From the NCBI RefSeq assembly GCF_013314535.1, contig NZ_JABUAE010000009.1, positions 1 to 64,000 of the forward strand: a stretch of 64,000 nt of DNA, written 5' to 3'. The position numbers and the translations under genes are program-made. This DNA comes from Bacillus sp. Xin1. GTDB taxonomy: Bacteria; Bacillota; Bacilli; Bacillales; Bacillaceae_G. The notes beneath the pieces were generated by a model. It was not told the origin of the DNA. It ran no database searches and was given only the letters and a program-made list of their open reading frames with translations. Of the stretch, positions 44,834-54,199 are shown one piece after another (the stretch's first letter is position 1; every line of letters starts with the position of its first letter).

Positions 44834-46115
44834 GTGCTTTGCCTCCAACTAATGCTTCCTCTAGGTCCGCAATAATATCAGAAACATCTTCTATACCGAC
44901 TGATAGGCGAATTAAATCAGATGTAACACCTGCTAAACGCTGTTCTTCTTCATTTAACTGTCTATGCGTTGTACTAGCAGGATGAATCACACATGTTCTC
45001 GCATCTGCTACATGCGTTACAAGTGTTGCTAACTTCACATTTGCAATAAACTCTTTCGCAGATTCTAATCCTCCTTTAATTCCAAATGTTAAAACACCAC
45101 TTGCACCTTTTTCTAAATACTTTTGTGCTAGCGGATAACTTTCGTTACTTTCTAATCCCGGATAATTCACCCATTCAATACAATCATGATTAGCAAGCCA
45201 CTTCGCAACTGCAAGAGCATTTTCACTATGACGCTCCATTCGTAAATGCAATGTTTCTAAACCAATATTGCTAATATACGCATTGAATGGGCTCATACAG
45301 TTTCCATAGTCTCTTAATAGTTGAACACGAGCTTTCACAATATATGCTGCCTGCCCAAAGTTCTGCACATAACTTACACCGTGATAACTTGGATCTGGTT
45401 CGACAAGCTCTGGATATTTTCCATTTGTCCAATCAAAATTTCCGCCATCGATAACAATCCCGCCTAATGAACTTGCATGACCATCAATATACTTCGTTGT
45501 AGAATGAACAACGATATTTGCCCCATGTTCAAACGCTTGGCACAAATATGGTGTCGCCAAAGTATTGTCCACAATAAAAGGTACTTCTAGTTCTTTTGCC
45601 GCCGCTGAAGACTCTTTAAAATTTAAAACATTCATCGCTGGATTTCCAAGCGATTCTGCATAAATCAGCTTTGTTTTGTCATTTGCAAGTGCCACAATCT
45701 CATCAGCAGCTAAATTTGGATTAAAGAATGTAACATCAATTCCTAATTTACGTAGACTTACCCCAAATAAGTTAAATGTTCCCCCATAAACGGTTGAAGA
45801 ACAAAGTAAATGATCACCACTACTACAAATATTTAAAACAGCAAGCATAATAGCTGCTTGACCAGAGGCTGTCGCAACAGCTCCGACTCCACCTTCAAGC
45901 TCTGATAACTTTTGTTCAAATGCTGCTAGTGTCGGATTCCCAATACGCGTATAAATATAGCCCTCTGCCTCTAAATTAAAGAGTGCCGCTAAATCATCTG
46001 ATGTATCATATTTGTACGTCGTACTTTGATAAAGCGGTAAAACACGCGGTTCACCATTTTTTGGTGAATAGCCACCTTGCACACAAATGGTTCCTTTTCC
46101 CCATGATTCTCCCAT
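44817..46115 (-). CDS. metY: O-acetylhomoserine aminocarboxypropyltransferase
   Basis: The 432-residue Cys/Met-metabolism PLP enzyme makes homocysteine from O-acetylhomoserine and sulfide. The PLP lysine is Lys208 in [11 protein letters not shown]. The start [20 protein letters not shown] is typical of the long MetY branch (about 430 residues), compared with about 390 for MetB/MetC. AAAGGAG precedes the ATG. It is the first gene of the metY-metA operon under the SAM-I riboswitch. Confidence 0.94.
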   Translation of the reverse strand: MGESWGKGTICVQGGYSPKNGEPRVLPLYQSTTYKYDTSDDLAALFNLEAEGYIYTRIGNPTLAAFEQKLSELEGGVGAVATASGQAAIMLAVLNICSSGDHLLCSSTVYGGTFNLFGVSLRKLGIDVTFFNPNLAADEIVALANDKTKLIYAESLGNPAMNVLNFKESSAAAKELEVPFIVDNTLATPYLCQAFEHGANIVVHSTTKYIDGHASSLGGIVIDGGNFDWTNGKYPELVEPDPSYHGVSYVQNFGQAAYIVKARVQLLRDYGNCMSPFNAYISNIGLETLHLRMERHSENALAVAKWLANHDCIEWVNYPGLESNESYPLAQKYLEKGASGVLTFGIKGGLESAKEFIANVKLATLVTHVADARTCVIHPASTTHRQLNEEEQRLAGVTSDLIRLSVGIEDVSDIIADLEEALVGGKAHADHC

Positions 46116-46143
46116 TTCTCATACTCCTTTCTTTTATAGAAAA

Positions 46144-46186
46144 TAAAAAAACTGCTTCTTTCCTGAATAAGAAAGAAGCAGTTTGA
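46144..46186 (-). terminator. Terminator of the SAM-I riboswitch
   Basis: AAACTGCTTCTTTC pairs with GAAAGAAGCAGTTT (46149-46184), followed on the minus strand by TTTTTATTTT. It lies between the aptamer and metY and should form when SAM is bound. Confidence 0.88.
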
Positions 46187-46207
46187 AAACACGCTCTAAA
46201 GTCTCTT

Positions 46208-46311
46208 TCTTATCTCTCAGGATTTATTACCTGCAGGATTTGGCACAATTCCGCTATGCGGCTGTTGCCAAGGTTTCATAGGGCCTGTCCCTCCACCTTT
46301 TCTTGATAAGA
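46208..46311 (-). promoter_or_regulatory. SAM-I (S-box) riboswitch aptamer
   Basis: Read on the minus strand it has the complete S-box order: CTTATCAAGA closing helix, GGTGGAGGGACAGGCCC, GAAACCTTGGCAACAG with the conserved GCAAC, GTGCCAAATCCTGCAG, and finally CTGAGAGATAAGA pairing back to the start. It leads into a terminator and then metY-metA, so high SAM should switch the operon off. Confidence 0.96.
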
Positions 46312-46668
46312 CTATGCAATTACCGTTGATTTTATAGCAATTATTTCCTAATGTCAATTATTTTTCTGAATGTTTACAATAAACTTTATTAACATTTTAA
46401 TCGTTTATTCTTACAATTCAAACTTAATATATGGGCAAGAAATGTTCCCTCTAAAGAAAAAGAATAACTTTTAAAGCCATTGCTAACTATGTAAAATGAA
46501 AGAGTTATATGTTTTTATCTACATCTGTTTTTTTATATGTATACAATACATTTATGACTAAGTCATTCTCCTTCCAAAATCATATACATATCGAATGAAC
46601 TATCCAATCGGTTTCATATCATAATTTCTAATTTTTTCATCATCGCGTACAATAAGGAGGTTTACAAA
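46312..46668. other. Intergenic region between the riboswitch and the ClC gene
   Basis: AT-rich and without a gene. It should carry the metY promoter on the minus side (near 46340-46400) and the ClC gene promoter on the plus side. No clear operator was seen. Confidence 0.4.
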
Positions 46669-47919
46669 ATGACAATTAGAAGAGACGTGCACTATTTACT
46701 TATCGTGTACGGTATGTTTCTAGGTTCTATTGTTGGTGCTACAGTATGGTTATTTTTAGTTGTCACCAATGCTGGAATTCATTTCGTATGGGAGTATTTA
46801 CCGAAAGAATTCGCATTACCATCCTATTACACAATCTGTATAACAACAATCGGTGGTATTCTTATTGGACTATCACAAAAATACTTTGGTACATACCCGC
46901 GTTTAATGCCAGAGGTAATGGTTGAATATAAGAAAACGGGTAGAATTGAATACCGCTTTGTACATAAGGCTACATTAACAGCCATTATTGTTTTAACATT
47001 TGGAGCAAGCTTAGGCCCCGAAGCCGCACTTGTTGGGATTATAGGTGGGCTTTGTACATGGGTTGGCGATCGCTTTCACTTTGCTGTAAAAGGAATGCAG
47101 GGGCTAACAGAAATTGGGATTGGTGCTACTTTAAGTGTTATTTTTAATGCACCATTATTCGGCTATTTAGCACCAAACGAAAATGAGAATGAACGACTTG
47201 CTGAAGTTTCTAAAGGAAAAAAGGCTATTGTATATGCTGCTACTACTTTTGCTGGTTTTTCTGTTTATTTATTGCTGAGTAAATTTGATAATCGAGGATC
47301 TTTTATCGTTAACTTTGGAGAAGGATCTTTTGCACTTCGTGAGTGGGTTTCCTTTTTACCACTTGCTTGTATAGGAGCTAGTGTAGGCTATTTTTATTTC
47401 AAGATAGAACATATATTGGAGAAAATAGTACATCCTTTTAAAGAATATAAGGTAACATTAGGGATTATTGGCGGTATCCTTTTAGGGATTGCTGGAACTT
47501 ATCTCCCATATACAATGTTTTCAGGAGAACATCAATTAAAAGAACTCGTACATGAATGGACAGAATTATCATTTTGGGTGTTACTTCTTTCAGGCATTTT
47601 AAAATTATGTATAACGGCAGTTTGTTTAAATACGGGTTGGCGCGGAGGACACATTTTTCCGATTATATTCTCTGGTGCAAGTATTGGATATGCTATGGCC
47701 ACAGTCATACCAGTAGACCCAATTGCTGCTGTAGCAACCGTGACAACAGCAATTTCAAGCTATGCACTTCGAAAACCAATTGCTATTACCTTATTATTAC
47801 TTATGTTTTTCCCAATCAATTTACTATTACCGATGCTTGGAGCCGCAATGATTGGTAATTTATTTCCACTTCCTAACCATAGTGAGGGTAAACAAGCAGC
47901 TCTTGAAAATGCCAAATAA
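46669..47919 (+). CDS. ClC-type voltage-gated chloride channel/transporter
   Basis: The 416-residue protein has about 10-12 membrane segments of the ClC fold. The ion-pathway motif GASLGPEAALVG (the GxEGP position written GPEAA) follows a block near 100, and TGWRGGHIFPIIFSGASIG resembles the GxFxP helix. The gating-type glutamate is in GPEA. It is a diverged ClC branch common in Bacillus, without CBS domains. AAGGAGG precedes the ATG. Transport of chloride, fluoride or another anion is not determined. Confidence 0.85.
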   Translation: MTIRRDVHYLLIVYGMFLGSIVGATVWLFLVVTNAGIHFVWEYLPKEFALPSYYTICITTIGGILIGLSQKYFGTYPRLMPEVMVEYKKTGRIEYRFVHKATLTAIIVLTFGASLGPEAALVGIIGGLCTWVGDRFHFAVKGMQGLTEIGIGATLSVIFNAPLFGYLAPNENENERLAEVSKGKKAIVYAATTFAGFSVYLLLSKFDNRGSFIVNFGEGSFALREWVSFLPLACIGASVGYFYFKIEHILEKIVHPFKEYKVTLGIIGGILLGIAGTYLPYTMFSGEHQLKELVHEWTELSFWVLLLSGILKLCITAVCLNTGWRGGHIFPIIFSGASIGYAMATVIPVDPIAAVATVTTAISSYALRKPIAITLLLLMFFPINLLLPMLGAAMIGNLFPLPNHSEGKQAALENAK

Positions 47920-47934
47920 TGAAATAAACAAATG

Positions 47935-47980
47935 AAAAGCAAGTACCGTCACTATATAAGTAATGGTACTTGCTTTTTGA
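47935..47980 (+). terminator. Terminator of the ClC gene
   Basis: AAAAGCAAGTACC pairs with GGTACTTGCTTTTT (47935-47978). Confidence 0.83.
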
Positions 47981-48053
47981 CTAAAGAGTGTTTATTTTTA
48001 CAAATAAAAATTCTTTTTAAACTATCCTTATGAATGACCCCTCCTTAACACTC

Positions 48054-48776
48054 TTACGAGTCGTTTGAAGAAGGGGACTTCTGTCGGGTGACTGTTAAAA
48101 TCTCATATAACTCATCAAAACTTTGTATTTCATAGGTTGGTACAATCCCCGTTTGATTCGAATTCCTTCCCGGATTAAACCAGCAAGTATCTAATCCTGC
48201 TAGCTGTCCTCCTTTAATATCTGCACTTAAGGAATCACCGATAATTAACCCTTTCTCCACAGAAAAATTAGGAATTCGTGCAAAAACATAATCGAAGTAT
48301 TCCTTCATTGGCTTTTGAGAGCCCGTGTCTTCTGAAACAAAAATATCTTTAAAGAGTGAATGTAATCCTGAATTACGTAAACGTTTCTCCTGTGTTTTAG
48401 AAACACCATTTGTAACAATATATAAGTCATATTCGCTTTGGAGATTTGTTATGAATTCAAAAGCTCCATCAATGAGTTGATTCCCTTCTTCTAAATATCT
48501 TCGATAATTCTGTTCAAACAAAGGTCCATCAACTTCCTGACCGCACTGCTTAAATAAAATTGAAAATCGAGTATTTACTACCTCATATCGGTCCATTTTT
48601 CCCTCCTCAAAGGATTTCCACAGACCTTGGTTTATTCTTTTATAATGTGCTGTAATTTCATCAGTTAAAGGCATTTTTTGTTCCTCAAAAAGTAAATGTA
48701 ACGCCGTTCTTTCAGCTGCTTTAAAATCTAATAAGGTATCGTCTACATCAAATAGTAATGTTTGATATTTCTTCAT
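48054..48776 (-). CDS. YjjG family noncanonical pyrimidine nucleotidase (HAD)
   Basis: The 240-residue HAD enzyme has motif I LFDVDDTLLDF, motif II VTNG, the Lys in GSQKPMKEYFDY and motif III/IV GDSLSADIKGGQLAGLDTCW. The C1 helical cap (about 15-90) matches YjjG/YfnB, which dephosphorylate noncanonical or modified dUMP/dTMP-like nucleotides. Start ATG at 48776 with GGGAGAG upstream. It is monocistronic. Confidence 0.86.
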   Translation of the reverse strand: MKKYQTLLFDVDDTLLDFKAAERTALHLLFEEQKMPLTDEITAHYKRINQGLWKSFEEGKMDRYEVVNTRFSILFKQCGQEVDGPLFEQNYRRYLEEGNQLIDGAFEFITNLQSEYDLYIVTNGVSKTQEKRLRNSGLHSLFKDIFVSEDTGSQKPMKEYFDYVFARIPNFSVEKGLIIGDSLSADIKGGQLAGLDTCWFNPGRNSNQTGIVPTYEIQSFDELYEILTVTRQKSPSSNDS

Positions 48777-48895
48777 GTTGTTTCTCTCCCTTTCCACTAT
48801 AAAAACACATTTTTTCTTTTATTCTCAAATAAATCGTATCACTCCCACTTGTAAAAGGAATAGGAGATATCTCATACTAAATGAGAGGTGAAGAA

Positions 48896-49570
48896 ATGAA
48901 AATCGAAAAAAATTCAGATGAAATTTATAGTTATGTACAACGCTTCAATTTTCAAACGTTCTTCTCATTTGATGTTTTTCCATATATAGAAATTCATTCG
49001 TTTCAAAAGAAAGAAAGCATTTGTAACGAAGGAGAAGACTTTCCTTATCTCTATTACTTAATCTCTGGAAAAGCAAAAATATATATGAGCCATCAAAATG
49101 GGAGAATTTCCTTAATTGACTTTGTAAAAGCACCATCGATTATTGGAGAATTAGGATTAATTGGAGTCGAATCTATAACAAAAGGTATCGAAGCTATGGA
49201 ATCATGTATCTGTCTAGCTCTTCCTCTAAAAGATTGTCATCATCTCTTATTACAAGACGCATACTTCTTACAACAGCTATGCAAATTTATTGGAGAAAAA
49301 ACACTTACTCGAACTGAACAATATGCAAGAAGCTATAACTACCCTTTAGAAAATCGATTAGCAGCTTTTATTCTGTTAACTGAGCAAAACAATTATTATC
49401 TCGAAAAGCATACAGAGGCCTCTGAATACTTAAACGTTAGTTATCGTCATCTCTTATATGTATTAAAGCAGTTTTGTCAGCAAAATTGGTTAAAAAAAGA
49501 AGGAAGAATGTATTTCATACAGGATCGAGAGCAATTACAACAGTTGGCAGATGAGCTTAAGGGACAATAA
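48896..49570 (+). CDS. Crp/Fnr family transcriptional regulator (YeiL-like)
   Basis: The 224-residue protein has a cyclic-nucleotide-binding-like domain (about 25-125: ICNEGEDFPYLYYLISGKAK and PSIIGELGLIG) and a C-terminal region with a winged helix (EYLNVSYRHLLYVLKQFCQQ). This matches the YeiL subgroup described in E. coli as a stationary-phase regulator. Cysteines are present (near 40, 110 and 112) but no proven Fe-S motif. GAGAGGTG precedes the ATG at 48896. Confidence 0.82.
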   Translation: MKIEKNSDEIYSYVQRFNFQTFFSFDVFPYIEIHSFQKKESICNEGEDFPYLYYLISGKAKIYMSHQNGRISLIDFVKAPSIIGELGLIGVESITKGIEAMESCICLALPLKDCHHLLLQDAYFLQQLCKFIGEKTLTRTEQYARSYNYPLENRLAAFILLTEQNNYYLEKHTEASEYLNVSYRHLLYVLKQFCQQNWLKKEGRMYFIQDREQLQQLADELKGQ

Positions 49571-49574
49571 AAAA

Positions 49575-49610
49575 GCAGTACCAACGTCTTAAAAGCGTTG
49601 ATACTGCAAG
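49575..49610. terminator. Hairpin after the YeiL-like gene
   Basis: GCAGTACCAACG pairs with CGTTGATACTGC (49575-49607) with one mismatch. There is no U-run on the plus side, so its strength is uncertain. Confidence 0.55.
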
Positions 49611-49647
49611 GGTACTTGCCATGTTTGAGTGACGATTATATTTTTAA

Positions 49648-50274
49648 TTAAAATGCACTTGCTACTTTCACAGCTTTTTCAAGACCTTCTGCAATAATCT
49701 CTTCTGCTTTATCTGGGAATTGATTATGACCTTCAATGATAACTGTTTCCATATTTGTTACACCGAAGAAGCCCATCATGCTTGCTACATATTTAACAGC
49801 CATTTCTACACCAGCTGCTGGACCTTCAGAATATACGCCACCACGTGCATTTAATAGTGCAACTTTCTTATCACCAATAAGACCTACAGGGCCTTCTGGT
49901 GTATATTTAAATGTTTTACCAGCACGGTTTAAGTAATCGATATATGTGTGAAGTACCGCTGGAATTGTTAAGTTCCATAATGGGAAACCAAACACTACTT
50001 TATCAGCTGCAAGGAATTGATCTAAATATTTATCAGCAACAGCTACTGCTTTTGCTTCTTCCGCTGTTAAGTCCATTCCTTTACCTGCTTTAAATGTACC
50101 ATTAATCATATCTACGCCTACATACGGTAATTCCTCTTTGTATAAATCAAGTTCTACTACTGTATCATTTGGATGTGATTCTTTATAGCTTGCTAAAAAT
50201 GCTTCATATAGTTTCACGCTAACCGCTTGGTCTGCGGGACGGTTGTTAGCCTTCACGAATAAAACTGTTGTCAT
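49648..50274 (-). CDS. azoR: FMN-dependent NADH-azoreductase
   Basis: The 208-residue flavodoxin-like oxidoreductase reduces azo compounds and quinones. The FMN loop region VKANNRPADQAVSVKLYEAF, FGFPLWNLTIPAVLHTYIDY and LNARGGVYSEGPAAGVEM are typical of AzoR. AGGAGG precedes the ATG. B. cereus-group genomes carry several paralogues; which one this is cannot be told. Confidence 0.92.
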   Translation of the reverse strand: MTTVLFVKANNRPADQAVSVKLYEAFLASYKESHPNDTVVELDLYKEELPYVGVDMINGTFKAGKGMDLTAEEAKAVAVADKYLDQFLAADKVVFGFPLWNLTIPAVLHTYIDYLNRAGKTFKYTPEGPVGLIGDKKVALLNARGGVYSEGPAAGVEMAVKYVASMMGFFGVTNMETVIIEGHNQFPDKAEEIIAEGLEKAVKVASAF

Positions 50275-50468
50275 GTTTTATTTTCCTCCTAGTACTCACT
50301 CTTACGTTGTTTATTATTTACTCGCTAAAAGGGATAATCCCTTGTAATTGTTGTTGCTTACAAATATATTCTATCCTCTCATTCCAACAATTTCTTCCTC
50401 ACATAGACGTATCTTTCCATAAAAAAAGTCCGCCTCCTAAAGTCGAACTAAGTCCTACGACTTTTGTC

Positions 50469-51116
50469 TTATACAATTCCATTTTTCACTGCATATAAAG
50501 CAGCTTGTGTACGATCCGATAGATTTAATTTACTTAAAATACTACTTACATGCGCTTTTACTGTTTTTTCGGTAATAACTAAAACAGATGCAATTTCCTT
50601 ATTACTCATCCCTTTTGCTAAGAGTTGCAACACTTCATTCTCCCTTGCCGTTAGTACATCTACATGAATACTTGATAACTCCTGTTTTTCTTCTTGCGGC
50701 AACGTTTGAGAAAGAAGTGCACTTGCAATATCAGGATGAAGCTGAATATTCCCTTTATATGCACTACGAATTGCTTCCACAAGTTGATCCGGCTCGACAT
50801 CCTTTAAAATGTATCCACTTGCGCCAGCTTTTAAAGCTGGTAAAACATGTGCTTGATCCGAAAAACTAGTTAATACGAGCACTTTTACATTTGGATACTC
50901 TTTTTTTATACACGAGGTTGCTTCAATACCATCCATCTCTGGCATATATAAGTCCATTAGTACAACATCTGGCTGCACCTGTTCTACTTTCATTAGCGCT
51001 TCTTTTCCGTTATTAGCTTCTCCAACTAGCTCCAAATCTTCTTGCCTGCTTAAGAAGAATGCTAAGCCTTTTAAAACAACTATATGATCATCAACTAATA
51101 ATACTTTTATTTTCAC
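50469..51116 (-). CDS. NarL/LuxR family response regulator
   Basis: The 215-residue regulator has a receiver domain (Asp9-Asp10, phosphoacceptor Asp55 in VLMDLYMPEMDG, Lys near 105) and a LuxR-type helix-turn-helix (about 150-210: LTARENEVLQLLAKGMSNKE). It is encoded 25 bp downstream of a GAF-domain histidine kinase, its presumed partner. Targets are unknown. Confidence 0.92.
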   Translation of the reverse strand: MKIKVLLVDDHIVVLKGLAFFLSRQEDLELVGEANNGKEALMKVEQVQPDVVLMDLYMPEMDGIEATSCIKKEYPNVKVLVLTSFSDQAHVLPALKAGASGYILKDVEPDQLVEAIRSAYKGNIQLHPDIASALLSQTLPQEEKQELSSIHVDVLTARENEVLQLLAKGMSNKEIASVLVITEKTVKAHVSSILSKLNLSDRTQAALYAVKNGIV

Positions 51117-51141
51117 GAATTCCCCTCATTTTCACATGGCA

Positions 51142-52716
51142 TTATAATGGTACGATAACTTTTATACTCGTTCGTTTTTTCTCACTTACAATCGTAATAC
51201 ATCCGCCAATTAACTCTGTACGCTCACGCATTGTTGTCATACCGAGCGACTTTTTCTCTTTTATGTCTTCTTCTATAAAACCAAGCCCGTAATCAACTAT
51301 CTCTAAAGACACTTCTTTCTCCCTTACTTTCAAATAAATTGTCGCCTCTGTTACCCCCGCATGTTTACTCACATTATTTAACGCCTCTTGTCCAATTCGC
51401 CATAGCGTTTCTTCCACTACACGTGGTAAATCGCGCACCCCTGTAACTTGCTCACGAATCTTCAGCCCTAAATTCTCTCCATATTGCTTTAAAGCTGGAA
51501 GCAAACCTTTTTCTAGTCCCGCTGGACGAAGTTGCCAAATGAGTGTCCGCATTTCTTTTAAAGCACCTTGCGCTAACTCTCTTATCTCATGAAGAGATTG
51601 ATCTACCGTTTCATTTTGTCCTTTTAAAACAGCTTCTGTGCCCTTCGCCATGAAGGTTAGTGAAAATAGTTTTTGTGAAACTGAATCGTGCAAGTCTCTT
51701 GCCAAACGATTACGTTCTTCCATTCTGACAAGTTCACGGCGCTGTTCATTTAATCGTAAATTCTCAATCATTAATGAAATATGATTCGTTAACGCTTGAA
51801 GAATATCTATGGCATTTATATCAAACTCACCCTTGTTTGAACTCACACATAAAACACCGAACACATGATTTCGAATATGTATTGGAGCTGCAAGAATAGA
51901 ACCGTTAGGATGAACGCTATTTTCCACTTGTCTTTTCATTAAAATAGGTCGATTCTTTTCTATTGCTTCCTTTGCTGCCCTCTCTAAGCCAAAATCCTCT
52001 TGTACTGTATGCTTCTTATAGAAAGCTCGCATAGAGAGCTTTTCCTCTTTTATAAAAAATGCAACTTGCTCCCATAGAAATACATCTCCCACTTGTTTCA
52101 CAACTTCTTCTGGCAATGTACTTAATTTATGAATTTTTCTTAGTTCCTGAATAAAACGCTCTAGTTTCACATAATAATGAGCCCTTTTCTTTTCACTTTC
52201 ATATAGTTTCGTTCTTTTTAAAGCTGTTCCAATTTGCAGAGCAACCGATTGCAACAGCATAAGTTCTTCTTCAGAAAAATGTATTTTCCCTGGACTTGCG
52301 ACATTTAAAACTCCAAAATCTTCTCCACCAGCTTTTAATGGAACAGTTGCATGATGAAGGATCCCCTCAGTGTCACCCCAATTATTTTCAACCGCGTTGT
52401 TAATTCGCTTACATTCAATAATATTAACAGCTCGCTCTAATTTTCCTTCTACAAACCGACGCAAACACCAACATTCTCCTTCACACATTGGCCTTTTATT
52501 TTGAAAAGAAAGGGCTGCTGGTAAATGATAATCAATTAACTTTGTATACCTACCATTTTCATCAGCAAGAAAAACCCACCCTGTTGTTAATCCTGTTACA
52601 TGCAATAACTTCTCTAATACCGCTTGCAGCACATGATATGTATCATTAGATGTATTTAATGTTTCTGCAATTTCTTTTAATATAGCTAGTTCGCTTATAC
52701 GATTTCCTTGAAACAT
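51142..52716 (-). CDS. GAF-domain sensor histidine kinase (HisKA_3 type)
   Basis: The 524-residue cytosolic kinase has two GAF domains (about 15-155 and 185-325), a HisKA_3 phosphoacceptor (RLARDLHDSVSQKLFSL, His343) and an HATPase domain with a conserved Asn in ALNNVSKHA. It is of the NarX/NreB/LiaS type that pairs with LuxR-type regulators. The first GAF contains CEGECWCLRRF, a Cys-rich stretch that may bind a cofactor. Start ATG at 52716 behind TAGGAG. No membrane segment is seen, so the signal is cytosolic. Confidence 0.9.
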   Translation of the reverse strand: MFQGNRISELAILKEIAETLNTSNDTYHVLQAVLEKLLHVTGLTTGWVFLADENGRYTKLIDYHLPAALSFQNKRPMCEGECWCLRRFVEGKLERAVNIIECKRINNAVENNWGDTEGILHHATVPLKAGGEDFGVLNVASPGKIHFSEEELMLLQSVALQIGTALKRTKLYESEKKRAHYYVKLERFIQELRKIHKLSTLPEEVVKQVGDVFLWEQVAFFIKEEKLSMRAFYKKHTVQEDFGLERAAKEAIEKNRPILMKRQVENSVHPNGSILAAPIHIRNHVFGVLCVSSNKGEFDINAIDILQALTNHISLMIENLRLNEQRRELVRMEERNRLARDLHDSVSQKLFSLTFMAKGTEAVLKGQNETVDQSLHEIRELAQGALKEMRTLIWQLRPAGLEKGLLPALKQYGENLGLKIREQVTGVRDLPRVVEETLWRIGQEALNNVSKHAGVTEATIYLKVREKEVSLEIVDYGLGFIEEDIKEKKSLGMTTMRERTELIGGCITIVSEKKRTSIKVIVPL

Positions 52717-52873
52717 AAATTTTCTCCTACATATAATATTTTCTTTCTTCATTGTATCAAATTCAATGTATTCTCAAAAAATCTAGTTACTTTTTCACTT
52801 TTTACTTATTCGTAACATTGATATAATGGTTAAAAATGTAGTTTTCATTATATCACCTGAGGGGGCTTTCACA

Positions 52874-53698
52874 ATGACATTAAACAAAGCACTTACAATC
52901 GCTGGTTCTGACACAAGCGGTGGCGCTGGTATACAAGCGGATTTAAAAACATTCCAAGAACTTGGAGTATACGGAATGACGTCTCTTACAACAATCGTAA
53001 CGATGGATCCGTATAACGGGTGGGCACACAACGTATTCCCTATTCAAGCTTCTACACTAAAACCACAATTAGAAACAACAATTGAAGGTGTTGGTGTTGA
53101 TGCTTTAAAAACAGGTATGCTTGGATCAGTTGAAATTATTGAAATGGTTGCTGAAACAATCGAAAAGCATAATCTACAAAATGTAGTAGTAGACCCAGTT
53201 ATGGTTTGTAAAGGTGCAGATGAAGCATTGCATCCGGAAACAAATGACTGCTTACGCGATGTACTTGTTCCAAAAGCATTAGTTGTTACACCAAACTTAT
53301 TTGAAGCATACCAATTAAGCGGTGTAAAAATTAATTCCCTTGAAGACATGAAAGAAGCTGCGAAAAAAATCCATGCTCTAGGTGCAAAATATGTACTTAT
53401 TAAAGGCGGTAGCAAACTAGGTACAGAAACTGCAATCGACGTATTATACGATGGAGAAACATTCGATCTTCTAGAATCAGAGAAAATTGATACAACAAAT
53501 ACACACGGCGCAGGTTGTACATATTCTGCAGCAATTACAGCAGAACTTGCAAAAGGTAAATCTGTAAAAGAAGCTGTAGCAATCGCAAAAGAATTTATCA
53601 CAGCTGCGATTCGTCACTCTTTCAAATTAAACAAATACATCGGACCAACACATCACGGTGCATATCGTAAATTTGCTGCTGGAAAAGAACTTGTATAA
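52874..53698 (+). CDS. pdxK: Pyridoxal/hydroxymethylpyrimidine kinase (ThiD-type PdxK)
   Basis: The 274-residue ribokinase-fold kinase starts with AGSDTSGGAGIQADLKTFQE and has the anion hole with cysteine TTNTHGAGCTYSAAI. It resembles the B. subtilis ThiD-like pyridoxal kinase (ywdB), which phosphorylates PL, PN, PM and HMP. The context in the ywd region supports PdxK over ThiD. The ATG at 52874 follows GAGGGGGC. It has its own terminator. Confidence 0.88.
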   Translation: MTLNKALTIAGSDTSGGAGIQADLKTFQELGVYGMTSLTTIVTMDPYNGWAHNVFPIQASTLKPQLETTIEGVGVDALKTGMLGSVEIIEMVAETIEKHNLQNVVVDPVMVCKGADEALHPETNDCLRDVLVPKALVVTPNLFEAYQLSGVKINSLEDMKEAAKKIHALGAKYVLIKGGSKLGTETAIDVLYDGETFDLLESEKIDTTNTHGAGCTYSAAITAELAKGKSVKEAVAIAKEFITAAIRHSFKLNKYIGPTHHGAYRKFAAGKELV

Positions 53699-53703
53699 GA
53701 AAT

Positions 53704-53740
53704 AAAAAACAAGCTATCCATGGATAGCTTGTTTTTTTAT
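53704..53740 (+). terminator. Terminator of pdxK
   Basis: AAAACAAGCTATCC pairs with GGATAGCTTGTTTT (stem within 53704-53738), followed by a T-run. Confidence 0.88.
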
Positions 53741-53748
53741 GATGCTAA

Positions 53749-53906
53749 TTTATCCCGCATTAACGGGCAGTAAGACCCTCACCTCAAGATTCAGAGAGAA
53801 ACGAGGAAGATAGGTGGGGGATCAACTGCCCGTAAAAGCCCGATTGGTTCAACTAATAATCAGTGGGGGATGAAGAAAACCCCCACTGATTAAAGTTTCA
53901 CTTTAT
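53749..53906 (-). repeat. bcr1 element, copy B
   Basis: A 158-bp copy in reverse orientation: TTTATCCCGCATTAACGGGC at the left and CACTGATTAAAGTTTCACTT at the right, with TTTAT at both ends (53749-53753 and 53902-53906). The perfect TTTAT direct repeat is the target duplication reported for bcr1. The inner CCGTAAAAGCCCGAT block is conserved. Confidence 0.92.
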
Positions 53907-53928
53907 CTCTATAATCCCGAAATTTTTT

Positions 53929-53966
53929 ACCTTTTTTGTTGTTCCACGTGAAACAACAAAAAAGGT
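53929..53966. repeat. 15-bp perfect inverted repeat carrying parS in its centre
   Basis: ACCTTTTTTGTTGTT (53929-53943) pairs with AACAACAAAAAAGGT (53952-53966), loop CCACGTGA. In RNA it could act as a weak terminator; in DNA it extends the parS dyad. Confidence 0.75.
53940..53955. other. parS site (Spo0J/ParB binding)
   Basis: TGTTCCACGTGAAACA matches the Bacillus parS sequence exactly (consensus TGTTNCACGTGAAACA). parS sites nucleate ParB spreading and SMC loading for origin segregation and cluster around oriC. The intergenic location after pdxK and the origin-proximal synteny both fit. Confidence 0.9.
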
Positions 53967-53969
53967 GAA

Positions 53970-53993
53970 AAAGAGCGACGAATCGCTCTTTCT
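53970..53993 (-). terminator. Terminator of the cstA-ybdD operon
   Basis: AAAGAGCGA pairs with TCGCTCTTT (53970-53991), directly downstream of ybdD. On the minus strand a TTTTTC tail follows. Confidence 0.78.
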
Positions 53994-53995
53994 CT

Positions 53996-54199
53996 TCAAC
54001 AACATCTTGATATTTTTCCGCCCTTCGCATTGAATCTAGCTTCTTGTGCTTCTGCAAAAAATTGCTTTCGACATAGAATCGGTTCTTCTGGATGGTGTTG
54101 TTTCATATGAGTAACATACGTTTCATAACTCGGCACTCCAACAAGCAAACTAATAAATTGCTTACGTGCCCTCCACACCTTCCCAAATTTTTTAAGCAT
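53996..54199 (-). CDS. YbdD/YjiX family small protein
   Basis: The 67-residue protein has the family core VGVPSYETYVTHMKQHHPEE and the tail EARFNAKGGKISRCC. YbdD/YjiX proteins are always found next to CstA-type transporters; their function is unknown. I start it at the ATG at 54199, which overlaps the cstA stop by 8 bp and gives the usual family length; an ATG at 54220 would add seven residues. Expressed by coupling with cstA. Confidence 0.88.
   Translation of the reverse strand: MLKKFGKVWRARKQFISLLVGVPSYETYVTHMKQHHPEEPILCRKQFFAEAQEARFNAKGGKISRCC

Noticed and set aside
53044-53601. A 185-codon minus-strand open frame inside pdxK
   Set aside because: It is antisense to an intact conserved kinase gene; a codon-bias shadow.
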